Notes: generated from the letters alone by a model not told the origin. 64,000 bases of DNA from CAWINX01 sp963837585 (GCA_963837585.1 CAWINX010000004.1:124001-188000), one strand, 5' to 3'. Shown: positions 8,987-18,935, counted from the first letter of the stretch. Made by a program: numbers and translations.

Positions 8987-11900
8987 ATGAGTTCCTCCTC
9001 CGCCGTCCATCTCCACGCCCACAGCGAGTACTCGCTGCTCGACGGGGCTTGCAAGATCGACGCGATGGCGGCGCGGGCGGCCGAGCTGGGCCAGCCGGCG
9101 CTGGGGTTGACCGACCACGGCGTGATGAACGGCGCCGTCGACCTCTACAAGGCCTGCCGTAAGCACGGGATCAAACCGATCATCGGGCTTGAGGCCTACC
9201 TGGTCGAGGACCGCCACGCGATCAAAGAGCAGCCCCGCTACGAGCGCAACCACCTCACCCTGCTGGCCGAGAGCGACGTCGGCTTCTCCAACCTGGTCAA
9301 GCTCACCTCGGCCGGCTTCCTGGAGGGCTTCTCACGCGGCAAGGCCAACGTCGACATGGACCTGCTCGCCACCCACGCCGAGGGCGTCATCGTCCTCACC
9401 GGCTGCCTGCAGTCGCGCTTCTGCCGTCGCCTGGTCGAGGAGCGCCCCGACGACGCCCGCGCCCACCTCGACGACCTGATCCAGGCCTTCGGCCCCGAGC
9501 AGGTCTACTTCGAGGTCCAGAAGAACGGGATCGCCGAGCAGGACAAGGCCAACGAGGGGATCGTCCGCTTCGCCCGTGAGCTGAACCGGCCGCTGGTCGG
9601 CACCGCCGATGTCCACTATCTGCGCCGCGAGGACTTCGACAACCACGCGGCATTGCTCTGCGTGCAGACCAAATCGACCCTGGAGGCGCCGAAGCTCAGC
9701 TTCGACACCAACGAGTTCTTCCTCAAGAGCACCGCCGAGATGGAGGAGTCCTTCGCCGAGTGGCCGGAGGCGGTCCCGACCACGCTGGAGATCGCCGAGC
9801 GCTGCGAGGTCGACATCGAGCTGGGCAAGTTGCTGCTGCCGCGCTACCCGACCCCCGACGAGGAGGAGCCGGAGGCGATGCTGCGCCGGATCGCCGGCGA
9901 GGGGCTGCGCGCCCGCTACGGCGACCCGCCGCCCGCCGAGGCGGTGGAGCGGCTCGAGTTCGAGCTCGGGGTGATCGAGGAGATGGGCTTCTCCTCCTAC
10001 TTCCTGATCGTCTGGGACTTCGTCCGCTACGCCAAGGAGAACGGCGTCGCGGTCGGCCCCGGCCGCGGCTCGGCGGCCGGCTCGATCGTCTCCTACGCCC
10101 TGCGGATAACCGACCTCGACCCGCTCGCCGAAGGGCTGATCTTCGAGCGCTTCCTCAATCCCGGCCGCAAATCGATGCCCGACATCGACATCGACTTCTC
10201 GGTCCGCGGCCGCGAGCGGATGATCCGCTACGTCGCCGACAAGTACGGCCGCGAGTCGGTCGCCCAAATCATCACCTTCGGCAAGATGGCGCCGCGCGCC
10301 GCCACCCGCGACGCCGCCCGCGTGCTCGGCTACGACTACGGCACCGGGGATCGGCTCGCCAAGCAGATTCCGGAGCCGATCATGGGACGCAGCCCCTCCT
10401 TCGCGGAATGCCTTAAGTCGGGCCAGGAGCTGAAACGGACCTACGACGACGAGCCCGACGCGAAACGGATCATCGACGTCGCCCAGGGGCTGGAGGGGAT
10501 CGTCCGCAACGCCTCGATCCACGCCGCCGCGGTGGTGATCGCCGACCGGCCGCTGCACGAGGTGGTGCCGCTGCAGCTCGCCGAGGATCGCAACGCTCCG
10601 GCCGTCGCCGGCAACGGCAACGGCTCGGGCAAGGCCGAGCGCCAGTACAAGATCGTCACCCAGTACTCGATGGGGCCGATCGAGGAGATGGGCCTGTTGA
10701 AGATGGACTTCCTCGGCCTGCGCAACCTCGACGTGATCGAGGACGCGATCGACATCATCGAGCGCTCGCGCGGCGAGCGGATCGACATGGAGAAGATCCC
10801 GATCGACGACGCGAAGACCTACGCGATGCTGGCCGGCGGCGACTCGACCGGGGTCTTCCAGTTCGAGTCCGAGGGGATGCGCGATGCGCTGCGCAAGGTG
10901 GGGCCGACCGAGTTCGCCGACATCGTCGCCCTCGGCGCCCTCTACCGGCCCGGCGCGATGGCCTACATCCCCGCCTACGCGAAGGGCAAGAAGGACCCCT
11001 CGACCGTGCGCTACCCCGACCCACGGCTGCGGGCGATCACCGAGGAGACCCACGGCTGCGTCATCTACCAGGAGCAGCTGATGGAGATCGCCCGCTCGAT
11101 GGCCGGCTTCTCGGGCGCCGAGGCGGACGACCTGCGCAAGGCGATCGGCAAGAAGAAGCGCGACCTGATGGCGACGATGAAGGACAAATTCATGCAGGGC
11201 CTGGCGGCATCGGAGACCGCCCCGGGCGTCGCCAAGGACCTCTGGAAGCTGAACGAGGCGGCCGCCGACTACTCCTTCAACAAGTCCCACGCCGCCTGTT
11301 ACGGGCTGATCTCCTACCGGACCGCCTACCTCAAGGCCAATTACCCCGCCGAGTACATGGCGGCGGTGATCTCCTCGGTGATGAACACCAAAGACAAGGT
11401 GCCCTTCTTCGTCAATCGCTGCGCAGAGATGGGGATCGAGGTGCTGCCGCCGGACGTCAACTCCTCCGACCACAGCTTCGTCGTCTCCGAGAAGGCAATT
11501 CGCTTCGGCCTCGATGCGGTCAAGAACGTCGGTCACGCCGCGGTCGAGGCGATCCTCCGCGCCCGCGAGGACGGTGAGATCGCCTCGATCTGGGACTTCT
11601 GCGAGCGGGTCGACTCCCGCGCCGTCAACAAACGGGCGATCGAATGCTCTGATCAAGTGCGGCGCCCTCGACTCCACCGGGGCGACGCGCAAAGGCATGC
11701 TTGAGGCCCTGCCGGCCGCCCAATCCGCGGGACAGAAGGCCCAGGAGGATGCCCAGCTCGGCCAGGGGTCGATCTTCGACTTCGGCGACGACGGAAGTGG
11801 GGGAGGGGGCGGCGCCTCCGCCGCTCAGCACCGCCCGCCGATCTCCGCCGTCGAGTTCGACCGCGGCGAGCTGCTGGCGCTGGAGAAGGAGACGCTCGGC

Positions 11901-12527
11901 ACCTATCTCTCCTCGCATCCGCTCTCCGAGGTGCGCGACGCGCTGCGCGCCCGGGTCGACTGCACGCTTGCGGGGCTGTCCGACAAGGCAGACGGCTCCT
12001 GGGTGACGGTCGGCGGGATCGTCACCGCCTGCAAAAAGATCCGCACCAAGAGCGGCAACCAGATGATGTTCGCGACCCTCGACGACGTCGAGGGGCAGGT
12101 CGAGATGCTCGTCTTCAAGGCCGACCAGGCCGAGAGCGCCACGACGATCGCCCCCGACGCGATCGTCGTCGTCCGCGGCCGGATCGATCACAAAGATCGC
12201 GGCGAGACCAAGCTTGTCGTCCAGGAAGCCGAGCGCTTCGAGCCCGATCGCGAGGAGATCGCCCGGGCGAGCAAGGCGGCGAGCGCGCCGTCGCAGCCGC
12301 TGAGGCTCCTGCTCGATGCCACTCAGCTGAGCAGGCCCGGGCTGGTCGATCAGCTCAAGGAGGTCTTCGAGCACCACAAGGGCGAGGCGGACGTCCACCT
12401 GGAGATCGATAACGGCAGCGGCGCGCCGAAGCTGATCAAGCTGGGCGACGACTACCGGGTGCGTCCTTCCAGCGGTCTGCGCGCCGAGTTGGACCATTTG
12501 CTCGGCGCCGAGGCCATGGCGGCCTAG
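8987..12527 (+). CDS. dnaE: DNA polymerase III alpha subunit (one frameshift)
   Basis: Replicative polymerase of about 1,179 residues. The N-terminal PHP domain begins VHLHAHSEYSLLDG and continues LTDHGVMNG, GLEAYLVED, ERNHLTLLA and VGTADVHYL; the metal-binding His/Asp/Glu positions all look present, as in actinobacterial DnaE1 enzymes that proofread with this domain. The palm has PGRGSAAGSIVSY and PDIDIDFSVRGR at about residues 397-408; the C-terminus has an OB fold (WVTVGGIVTACKKIRTKSGN). The frame breaks near 11650, where one extra base turns KRAIE-ALIKCGALD into a wrong frame. Because the gene is essential, a sequence error is the likely reason. Confidence 0.93.
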
Positions 12528-12536
12528 ACTTTCCCT

Positions 12537-12915
12537 ATGCCAGCGACGCGCACGCAGGCCGGTGAGTGCCGACAGTGCCGCTCGTTCTGCGACAAGCTGA
12601 TCGAGCCGCGCGGTTGCGTCGAGATGCGCTGTCGCTTCCTCTACAGCTACGTCGACATGTTGAACGGCGAGCAGTACGTCGGCTGCATGCAGGAGGTTTA
12701 CGCGGCCGAGATCGAGCTGGAGCGCGGTGCTCGAGCCCGGCGGCTTCGGCGGCGTCAAGATGACCGGCGAAGCCCTGCCCCAGTGCCAGTTCACGGTCGA
12801 GCGCGCCTACGAGGGCTCCGGCCCCTCCTACGATTGCGTCAACCCGCGCTTCTTCGACTGCACCGACGCCGGCTCCGAAGGCATCAGGGCCTTCGACCTG
12901 CGCGAAATTCTCTGA
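12537..12915 (+). CDS. Cysteine-rich small protein (one frameshift)
   Basis: About 125 residues after bridging an apparent one-base insertion near 12725. The N-terminal half has ECRQCRSFCDKLIEPRGCVE and MRCRFLYSYVD; the C-terminal half has LPQCQFTVER, YDCVNPRFFDCTDAG. In total about nine or ten cysteines are spaced in pairs, suggesting zinc or iron-sulfur binding in the cytoplasm (no signal peptide). I do not recognise the family. A TAGACT box at 12525-12530, which includes the dnaE stop codon, is 6 nt before the ATG, so the gene may have its own leaderless promoter. Confidence 0.6.
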
Positions 12916-12935
12916 GCGGCCAGGCGATTCCGAGC

Positions 12936-12941
12936 TACAAT
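12936..12941 (+). promoter_or_regulatory. Candidate -10 box of the acyl-CoA dehydrogenase gene
   Basis: TACAAT stands out in GC-rich DNA, about 50 nt before the ATG. Unlike most promoters here it leaves a leader, and that leader contains the palindrome at 12964-12981. Confidence 0.4.
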
Positions 12942-12963
12942 CGAGAAACTCGTGGGTTTACAT

Positions 12964-12981
12964 TTACACCGATTGGTGTAA
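12964..12981. promoter_or_regulatory. Operator-like palindrome before acyl-CoA dehydrogenase
   Basis: Perfect inverted repeat TTACACC-GATT-GGTGTAA, ending 9 nt before the ATG and about 23 nt after the candidate -10 box. Size and symmetry suit a TetR-type fatty-acid or CoA-ester regulator that blocks elongation. The regulator is not identifiable here. Confidence 0.55.
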
Positions 12982-12990
12982 CATCAAACC

Positions 12991-14288
12991 ATGACTGAAA
13001 CTTCCACGGTTGCAGAAGAAGCGGAGAAGGTTTTGGCCGAGGCGAACGCCGAAGGTGCCGCCCCCGAAGGGCGGCCCCAAGTTCACCCTCGAGCTGAACC
13101 AGGATCAGCAGGACATCCGGGACTGGGTTCACGGCTTTGCCGAGAACGTCGTTCGTCCCGCGGCAGCGGAATGGGACGAGCGCGAGGAGACGCCCTGGCC
13201 GGTGATCCAGGAGGCCGCCAAGATCGGCCTCTACGGCTTTGAGGCGCTGGCGCAGTTCTGGGCCGACGACACCGGCCTGACGCTGCCGATCGCCAACGAG
13301 GAGCTCTTCTGGGGCGACGCCGGCATCGGCATGGCGATCATGGGCACCTCGCTCGCGGTCGCCGCGATCTTCGGGCAGGGAACTCCCGAGCAGATGGGCG
13401 AGTGGATTCCCCAGTGCTTCGGCACCGCCCGACGACGTCAAGGTCGGCGCCTTCTGCGCCTCGGAGCCCGACGCCGGCTCCGACGTCTCGGCGATCCGCA
13501 CCACCGCCAAGTACGACGAGGCGACCGACGAGTGGGTGATCAACGGCCAGAAGGCCTGGGCGACCAACGGCGGCATCGCCAACATCCACGTGGTGATCGC
13601 CTCGGTCGACCGTGAGCTCGGCTCACGCGGCCACGCCGCCTTCGTCATCCCGCCGGGCACCAAGGGGTGCGAGCAGGGCGCCAAGGTGAAAAAGCACGGC
13701 CTCCGCGCTTCCCACACCGCCGACGTCCACCTCGACGACTGCCGCGTCCCCGGCTCCTGCCTGCTGGGCGGCAAAGAGAAGCTCGACGAGCGGCTCGCCC
13801 GCGTCCGCGAGGGCAAGAAATCGAAGTCGCAGGCCGCGATGCAGACCTTCGAAGCGAGTCGCCCGACGGTCGGCGCCCAGGCGCTCGGCATCGCTCGCGC
13901 CGCCTACGAGTACTCGCTCGAGTACGCCAAAGAGCGCCGTCAGTTCGGCAAGGCGATCATCGAGAACCAGGCGATCGCCTTCGCCCTGGCCGACATGAAG
14001 CTGGAGATCGACGCCGCCCGGCTGCTCGTCTGGCGCGCCGCCTGGATGGGGCGCAGCGGGCAGAAGTTCGAGAACGCCGAGGGCTCGATGTCGAAGCTGA
14101 AGGCCGGCGAGGTCGCCGTCTGGGCGACCGAGCGAGCGATCCAGATCCTCGGCGGCAACGGCTACACCCGCGAGTTCCCGGTCGAGCGGATGCACCGCGA
14201 CGCGAAGATCTACACGATCTTCGAGGGCACCTCAGAGATCCAGCGCCTGGTCATCTCCCGCGCGATCTCCGGCGTTCACGTCAAATAG
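12991..14288 (+). CDS. Acyl-CoA dehydrogenase (two frameshifts)
   Basis: FAD-dependent alpha,beta-dehydrogenation of an acyl-CoA in beta-oxidation or a related catabolic route, about 431 residues. Motifs include GAFCASEPDAGSD (flavin/substrate loop), VINGQKAWATNGG, LEYAKERRQFGKAI, IQILGGNGYTREFPVERMHR and YTIFEGTSEIQRLVI, where Glu of FEGTSE is the usual catalytic base. Extra bases near 13065 (C-run) and 13430 break the frame into three pieces that align in order. A palindromic operator precedes the ATG. It ends facing nfo with a strong hairpin between or overlapping them. Chain length cannot be inferred. Confidence 0.9.
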
Positions 14289-15252
14289 CTGCAGCGCGCA
14301 GCTGGGAGAGTCGAGTCTCTGCGCCGCTCGAAGTCTTCGACCCGCTATAGCCGGGTCAAACTTCGAGCGGCGCATTCCCTGGCGCGCTTTGCGGTCGCGC
14401 CGCTTGAGACCTTCTCTGCGAAGCCGCTTGGCTGCCTGGACCTCTTTCTTGTCCGGGCCTTTCTTGTTGGGCCCCGGCGTCTCCAGGGTGGCGGGGAGGC
14501 CTTCGAAGCGGGGCTCTGAGAGGAAGGCGGCCAGGCCTTTTTTGCCCATCTCGCCCTGGCCGACGTTGGCGTGGCGGTCTCGGCAGGAGCCGAGGGGGGC
14601 CGCGGCGTCGTTTACGTGGACGCACTGGAGGCGCTCCAGGCCGACCTTGGCGTCCGCTTCGTCGAGGATCTCGGTGAGCTTGTCCGGGTCGGTGACGTCG
14701 TAGCCCTGCACGAAGAGGTGGCAGGAGTCGAGGCAGAGGCCGAGGCGCTCGCCGCCTCCGGCGAGGTCGATCAGCTCGGCGGTCTGGTCGAAGTCGCGGC
14801 CCAGCAGTCCTTTGTGGCCGGCGGTCTGTTCGAGCAGCAGCGGGCAGCTCTCGCTGTCCTTCAGCGCCGCGGCGATCACCTTCGCCGCCCGCTTCATCGA
14901 GGGGCCGAGCGCCTCGCCTTTCTGCGCCCCCGGATGCAGCACGACCCCCGCCGCGCCGATCGCCGTCGCCGATCCTCAGCGCGTGGGTCAGCGAGGCCAG
15001 CGACTTCTTGCGCAGGTCGGCTTCTTTGGTCGCGCAGTTGATCAGGTAGACGGCGTGGATCACCACCGCATCGATCGGCGAGTCCTCCATCGCCTCGCGA
15101 AAAGCGGCGAAGTCATCCTCGGTGTAGCGGGTCGGCCGCCACATCCGCGGGCTCTGGTGGAAGATCTGGATCGACTCGCAGCCAATCTCGGTTCCACGCT
15201 CGATCGCCTTGTCCAGCCCGCCGGCTGTGGAAACATGCGCGCCGATCAACAT
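14232..15252 (-). CDS. nfo: Endonuclease IV (AP endonuclease; one frameshift)
   Basis: Zinc-dependent apurinic/apyrimidinic endonuclease for base-excision repair. The TIM-barrel motifs are in order: MLIGAHVSTAGGLDKAIE, IHAVYLIN, VLHPGAQKG, LLLEQTAGHKG, LCLDSCHLFVQGYDV, HVNDAAAPLGSCRDRHANVG and ATLETPGP, carrying the His/Glu/Asp zinc ligands. An extra base near 14965 splits it. The open frame continues about 60 residues beyond the usual end, through the hairpin and into the 3' end of the facing acyl-CoA dehydrogenase gene; the true stop is probably near 14380 and lost to another indel. Its ATG is one base away from the divergent gltX start. Confidence 0.85.
14321..14373. terminator. Large nested hairpin between convergent acd and nfo
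   Basis: A 14-bp perfect outer stem (GCGCCGCTCGAAGT / ACTTCGAGCGGCGC) encloses an inner stem GACCCG / CGGGTC around CTATAGC. Lying at the 3' junction of two convergent genes it probably ends transcription in both directions. The loop resembles two hairpins near ilvN and in menF. Confidence 0.65.
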
Positions 15253-15253
15253 C

Positions 15254-16622
15254 GTGTCTGAAGACTCTCCAATCCGATTTCGCTTCGCCCCCTCGCCGAC
15301 CGGTGCGCTGCACATCGGCGGAGCGAGGACGGCACTCTACAACTGGCTCGCCGCGCGCCACGGGGGCGGCTCGCTGGTCCTGCGGATCGAGGACACCGAT
15401 CGCGAGCGCTCGACCGCTGAGAACGTCGACCAGATCCTCGACGCGCTGAAGTGGCTCGAGTTGGACTGGGACGAGGGGCCGATCTCCCAGGCGAGTCGAG
15501 CCGGCGGCCCACGAGGCGGCGCTGGAGCGACTGCTGGAGTCCGGGGCCGCTTACCGCGACTCGGCGACGGCCAAGGACGTCGAGGCCTGGAAGGCGGAGC
15601 ACGGCGCCGACCGGGGCTACCGAGGCGAGCCGACCGAGGAGCCCGGCGCCGCGGTGCGGCTACGCGTCCCCGACGAGGGGGAGACCGTGGTCGAGGACCT
15701 GATCCGCGGCGAGGTCCGCTTCCCCAACCGCAGCTACGACGACTTCGTGATCGCCCGCGGCGACGGCTCGGTCCTCTACAACTTCGCGGTCGCGGTCGAC
15801 GACGCCGAGATGGGGATCAGCGAGGTGGTGCGCGGCGACGATCATCTCTCCAACACGCCCAAGCAGCTGCTCGTGCTGGAGGCTCTCGGGCACGAGCCGC
15901 CCCGCTACGCCCACCTGCCGCTCCTGCACGGCCCCGACGGCAAGAAGCTCTCCAAGCGCCACGGCGCCGCCTCGGTGCAGGAGCTGCGCGACGCCGGCTA
16001 CCTGCCCGGCGGCGGTCCGCAACTACCTGGCGCTGCTCGGCTGGGGAACCACCGACGACACCACGCTGATGTCGACCGAGGAGCTGGTCGAGCGCTTCCG
16101 GGTCGAGGACGTCGGGCGCTCGGCGGCGATCTTCGACGAGAAGAAGCTGCGCTGGATCAACGGCCGCTACATGCGGGAGATGCCGCTCTCCGACTACACC
16201 GAGGCGGTCGCTCGCCACCTCGGCCGCGAGCCCGACGAGCGCCTGCGCGCCGCCTGCGAGATCGCCCAGGAGAAAGCGCAGACGCTCGACGAGGTCTGGG
16301 CGCTGATCCGCTTCCTCTTCGAGCCCCCGGTCGACGACGAAAAGGCCTGGAACAAGGTGATGAAGGAGGGGACCCTGCCGCTGTTGGAAGCGGCCCGGGG
16401 CGCCCTCGATGCCGCCGACGGCTTCGACCCGGCCTCCCTGGAGGCTGCTCTGACCCCCCTCGTCGAAGAACTCGACGTCAAGCCGGGCAAGCTCTATCAG
16501 CCGATTCGCGTCGCGATCACCGGCAGCACCGTCTCACCCGGCATCTTCGAGTCGCTTTCCGCGCTCGGGCGCGACGCAATCCCTCGCTCGCATGGACGCC
16601 GCGATTACCCGCCTTCAGGTAG
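15254..16622 (+). CDS. gltX: Glutamyl-tRNA synthetase (three to four frameshifts)
   Basis: Class I aminoacyl-tRNA synthetase charging tRNA-Glu, about 454 residues after correction. The HIGH region reads FAPSPTGALHIGGARTALYN and the KMSKS equivalent is KKLSKRHG. Extra bases near 15497, 16015, 16577 and close to the stop put successive parts in different frames, but RNYLALLGWGTTDDTTLM, EKKLRWINGRYM and KLYQPIRVAITGSTVSPGIF follow in correct order. Length arithmetic fits four single-base insertions. Whether it is discriminating or not cannot be told; gatC and gatB elsewhere in the window suggest a transamidation route for at least one amide tRNA. Confidence 0.88.
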
Positions 16623-16702
16623 CGAAATTTCCCCGTTTCAGGGGTTTACAGAAAGGGCTAAACCAAACGTCCCCATCTGCCGATGGGCTGGTCGGATTCG
16701 CC

Positions 16703-17800
16703 ATGTCATCGACCGGTTCACACAACAACGGCAACGGGAACGGCAACGGGAAGGGGAAGTTGCACGAGCTCCCCGGCCAAAAGAGCGGCCCGGCGCCCGG
16801 CAGCCGCCTCGCCGACGCCTTCGAGGCCGTCGAGCGCTTCCCCGTCCTGGTCGAGTCCCGCGAGCGGGTCATGCGCGCCGCCACGGCCGAGACTTCACGA
16901 ATCGGCGAGCTGATCGAGACGGTCGAATCCGACGTCGCCCTGACGATCGCCGTCCTTCGCTTCGCCAACCGCAGCGGCGTCGGCGCCGGCGGCATCGCCA
17001 CCGTTCCCGACGCGATCGACGTCCTCAAGCCCTCCGGGGTCCTCGCGATCGCCGGCACCGCGCCCATCTACGACTTCTTCGAGTCCAATGGGGGTTGGGA
17101 GCTGAAGCCCGAGCACTTCCGAATCCATGCCCTCGCGACCCAGCGCGCCGCCGATCAGATCGGACGCGCCGTTGGCTGGGCCGACCGGGACGAGCTCGCC
17201 GTCGCCGCTCTCCTTCACGACGTCGGGCGCCTCGTCATCTCCCGCCTTCACCCGGGACACAAGAGCTACTTCGACGCTGCAGCCCACACCCCCGAGCAGC
17301 GGGTCCGCGACGAGCGCGAGCAGCTCGGCATCGACCACGCCCTGGTCGGCGGAGTTCTCGCCCGCCGCTGGAACGTGCCGCAGCGGATCGCCGTCGCGAT
17401 CGAGCGCCACCACGCCGAAGACGCCGAGGGGCTCGCGGCGATGGTCTCGGCCGCCGACATGGTCGCCCACTACGCGCAGGGCGAGGCGGTCAATCCGGAG
17501 CGACTCCGCACCGCGGCCGAGCGTTGCGGGCTCGACGTCGAGGGCCTTCGCAATCTCCTCTACGACCTGCCTTACGCCCGCCAGGACGCTCCGCGGACGA
17601 GCGAGCCGTGTCCGCTGTCGGCCCGCGAGCTCGACGTCTTGCGCCACCTCTCCGAGGGCATGGTCTACAAGCAGATCGCCGGCGAGATGCAGCTTTCCGT
17701 CTCGACGATCCGCACCCACCTGCACAACGTCTACGGCAAGATCGGCGCCGTCGACCGGGCGCAGGCGGTGCTCACCGCGCGCGACCGCGGCTGGATCTAG
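16703..17800 (+). CDS. HDOD-domain protein with C-terminal LuxR-type DNA-binding domain
   Basis: Unusual signalling regulator of 365 residues. After a Gly/Asn-rich N-terminus, the HDOD/HD-like domain spans about residues 35-280 with ALLHDVGRLVISRLHPGH and VAIERHHAED, retaining an HD pair that could bind metal. The last about 65 residues are a GerE/LuxR helix-turn-helix (LSARELDVLRHLSEGMVYKQ, then STIRTHLHNVYGKIGAVDRA). Sensing input is unknown; direct transcription control is inferred from the helix-turn-helix. ATG at 16703 is chosen; the frame is open upstream only because of the gltX frameshift. It faces another LuxR-type gene 7 bp away. Confidence 0.82.
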   Translation: MSSTGSHNNGNGNGNGKGKLHELPGQKSGPAPGSRLADAFEAVERFPVLVESRERVMRAATAETSRIGELIETVESDVALTIAVLRFANRSGVGAGGIATVPDAIDVLKPSGVLAIAGTAPIYDFFESNGGWELKPEHFRIHALATQRAADQIGRAVGWADRDELAVAALLHDVGRLVISRLHPGHKSYFDAAAHTPEQRVRDEREQLGIDHALVGGVLARRWNVPQRIAVAIERHHAEDAEGLAAMVSAADMVAHYAQGEAVNPERLRTAAERCGLDVEGLRNLLYDLPYARQDAPRTSEPCPLSARELDVLRHLSEGMVYKQIAGEMQLSVSTIRTHLHNVYGKIGAVDRAQAVLTARDRGWI

Positions 17801-17807
17801 CCCAGCC

Positions 17808-18483
17808 CTAATCGATCTGCGATTCGCGCAGCGCGATCGCCACGGCGTGCGTCCGGTTGCGGGCGCCGAGCCGGGCCAGCAGGTGCTTGGTGTGGGTCTT
17901 GATCGTCTCTTCGCTGAGGTCCAGCTCGCGGGCCGCGACGGTGGTCGACTCGCCGTTGGCGAGAAGCTGGAGGATCTGGCGCTGGCGCCGGGTCAACTTG
18001 CCGCGGCTGCCTTTGGGCGGGACCGCGGGGTCGACGAAGCTCTCCTGCGCCATCGCGGCCTGGACCGCCAGCTTCAGCTCTTCGGCACCGGCGGTCTGCG
18101 AGACGTAGGCGGCTGCTCCGGCCTGTAGGGCGGCTGTCGCCAGGTGTCGCTCGGGCCGCTCGCCATGGGCGACGATGCCGAGGCTGGGCTCGGCCCGGCG
18201 CATGGCGCGGATCGCATCCGGCGCCGCCCAGCGTGGGTCCCTCGTCATCGTTGTGCGAACGCACGTCGACCACGGTCACGTCGAAGCTGCCCACGTCGCG
18301 AATCAGCTCGAGACCCTCGTCCCTGTTCGTGCTCTCGTGGAGCACGAACCCGCTGCCGAGCGCCCTGCGCACGCCGAGCCGGACGAGCGGGCGGTCGTCG
18401 ATAACAAGGCAGTGGGGGCGCTCGCTCAGGTCTGCTTCCGATCCGCTCGGGTTTGCGCGTGCCCCGGCCCTGTACCGAAGCAT
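17808..18483 (-). CDS. LuxR-family response regulator with atypical receiver (one frameshift)
   Basis: About 224 residues. The N-terminal receiver begins CLVIDDRPLVRLGVRRALGS and has Asp in FDVTVVDVRS at the phospho-acceptor position, but the conserved Lys near AAAYVSQTAG appears replaced by Gln, so phosphorylation may be altered. The C-terminus is a clear LuxR domain (LTRRQRQILQLLANGESTTV, then EETIKTHTKHLLARLGARNR). An extra base near 18225 splits it. No histidine kinase is adjacent. ATCCTA (a -10 box read on the minus strand) lies at 18494-18499, 10 nt before the ATG, divergent from the rrf2 promoter. Confidence 0.8.
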
Positions 18484-18493
18484 CGCGATTCCG

Positions 18494-18530
18494 ATCCTAG
18501 CTCAGCCAAGTCCGGGTGGTGCGGTAGAAA
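18494..18530. promoter_or_regulatory. Divergent promoters of the response regulator and rrf2 genes
   Basis: Minus-strand TAGGAT (18494-18499) is 10 nt before the regulator ATG and plus-strand TAGAAA (18525-18530) is 6 nt before the rrf2 GTG. Both fit the leaderless promoter pattern seen through the window. The boxes are only 25 bp apart, so the two promoters overlap. Confidence 0.45.
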
Positions 18531-18536
18531 GGTCGC

Positions 18537-18935
18537 GTGATCTCCGTTACCTCGAAGTCTCGCTACGCGGTCGTCGCGATGGCCGAGCTGGCCCGCTCCG
18601 GCGAACGGCCGGTTCCGATCAAGGAGTTGGCCGAGCGCCGCGAGATCCCGGAGCAGTTCCTCGAACAGCTCTTCTCGACCCTGCGCCGCGCCGGCCTGCT
18701 GACCAGCCACCGCGGCGTCAAAGGTGGCTACACGCTCGCTCGCCCGGCCGACGAGATCACCGTGCTCGAGGTCGTCCAGGCGCTCGACGGCAAGATCGGC
18801 CAGGAGGCCGACGAGGCCGGCGGCATCTGGGCCGAGGGAGTCACCGCCCTGCGCAAAGTCTTCGGCCAGACGACGATCGCCGAGGTCGCCCGCCGCGAAG
18901 CGGAAGAGGCGGGCTCGGGGATGTACTTCATCTGA
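18537..18935 (+). CDS. Rrf2-family repressor, CymR-like
   Basis: A 132-residue winged-helix regulator: ISVTSKSRYAVVAMAELARS at the N-terminus, then IKELAERREIPEQFLEQLFS and RRAGLLTSHRGVKGGYTLAR as the recognition region. It lacks the Cys cluster that IscR and NsrR use to hold an iron-sulfur centre (no Cys is seen), which matches CymR-type cysteine-metabolism repressors. It overlaps cysK by ATGA, and CymR is known in Bacillus to work with CysK, so control of the cysK-cysE operon is a reasonable inference. GTG start with a TAGAAA box 6 nt upstream. Confidence 0.82.
   Translation: MISVTSKSRYAVVAMAELARSGERPVPIKELAERREIPEQFLEQLFSTLRRAGLLTSHRGVKGGYTLARPADEITVLEVVQALDGKIGQEADEAGGIWAEGVTALRKVFGQTTIAEVARREAEEAGSGMYFI

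Noticed and set aside
9332..11698. Long open frame on the minus strand opposite dnaE (about 790 codons)
   Set aside because: Composition is typical of antisense reading of GC-rich coding DNA (Val/Asp/Leu/Gly-rich, no domain), while dnaE motifs are unmistakable on the plus strand.
11640..16622. Programmed frameshifting in dnaE, gltX and others
   Set aside because: The break sites share no slippery motif or downstream structure, occur in unrelated genes and even five times in leuC; sequence error is simpler.
16592..17800. HDOD-LuxR gene starting inside gltX
   Set aside because: The upstream part is the displaced gltX C-terminus (DAAITRLQ); ATG at 16703 follows a plausible intergenic gap.
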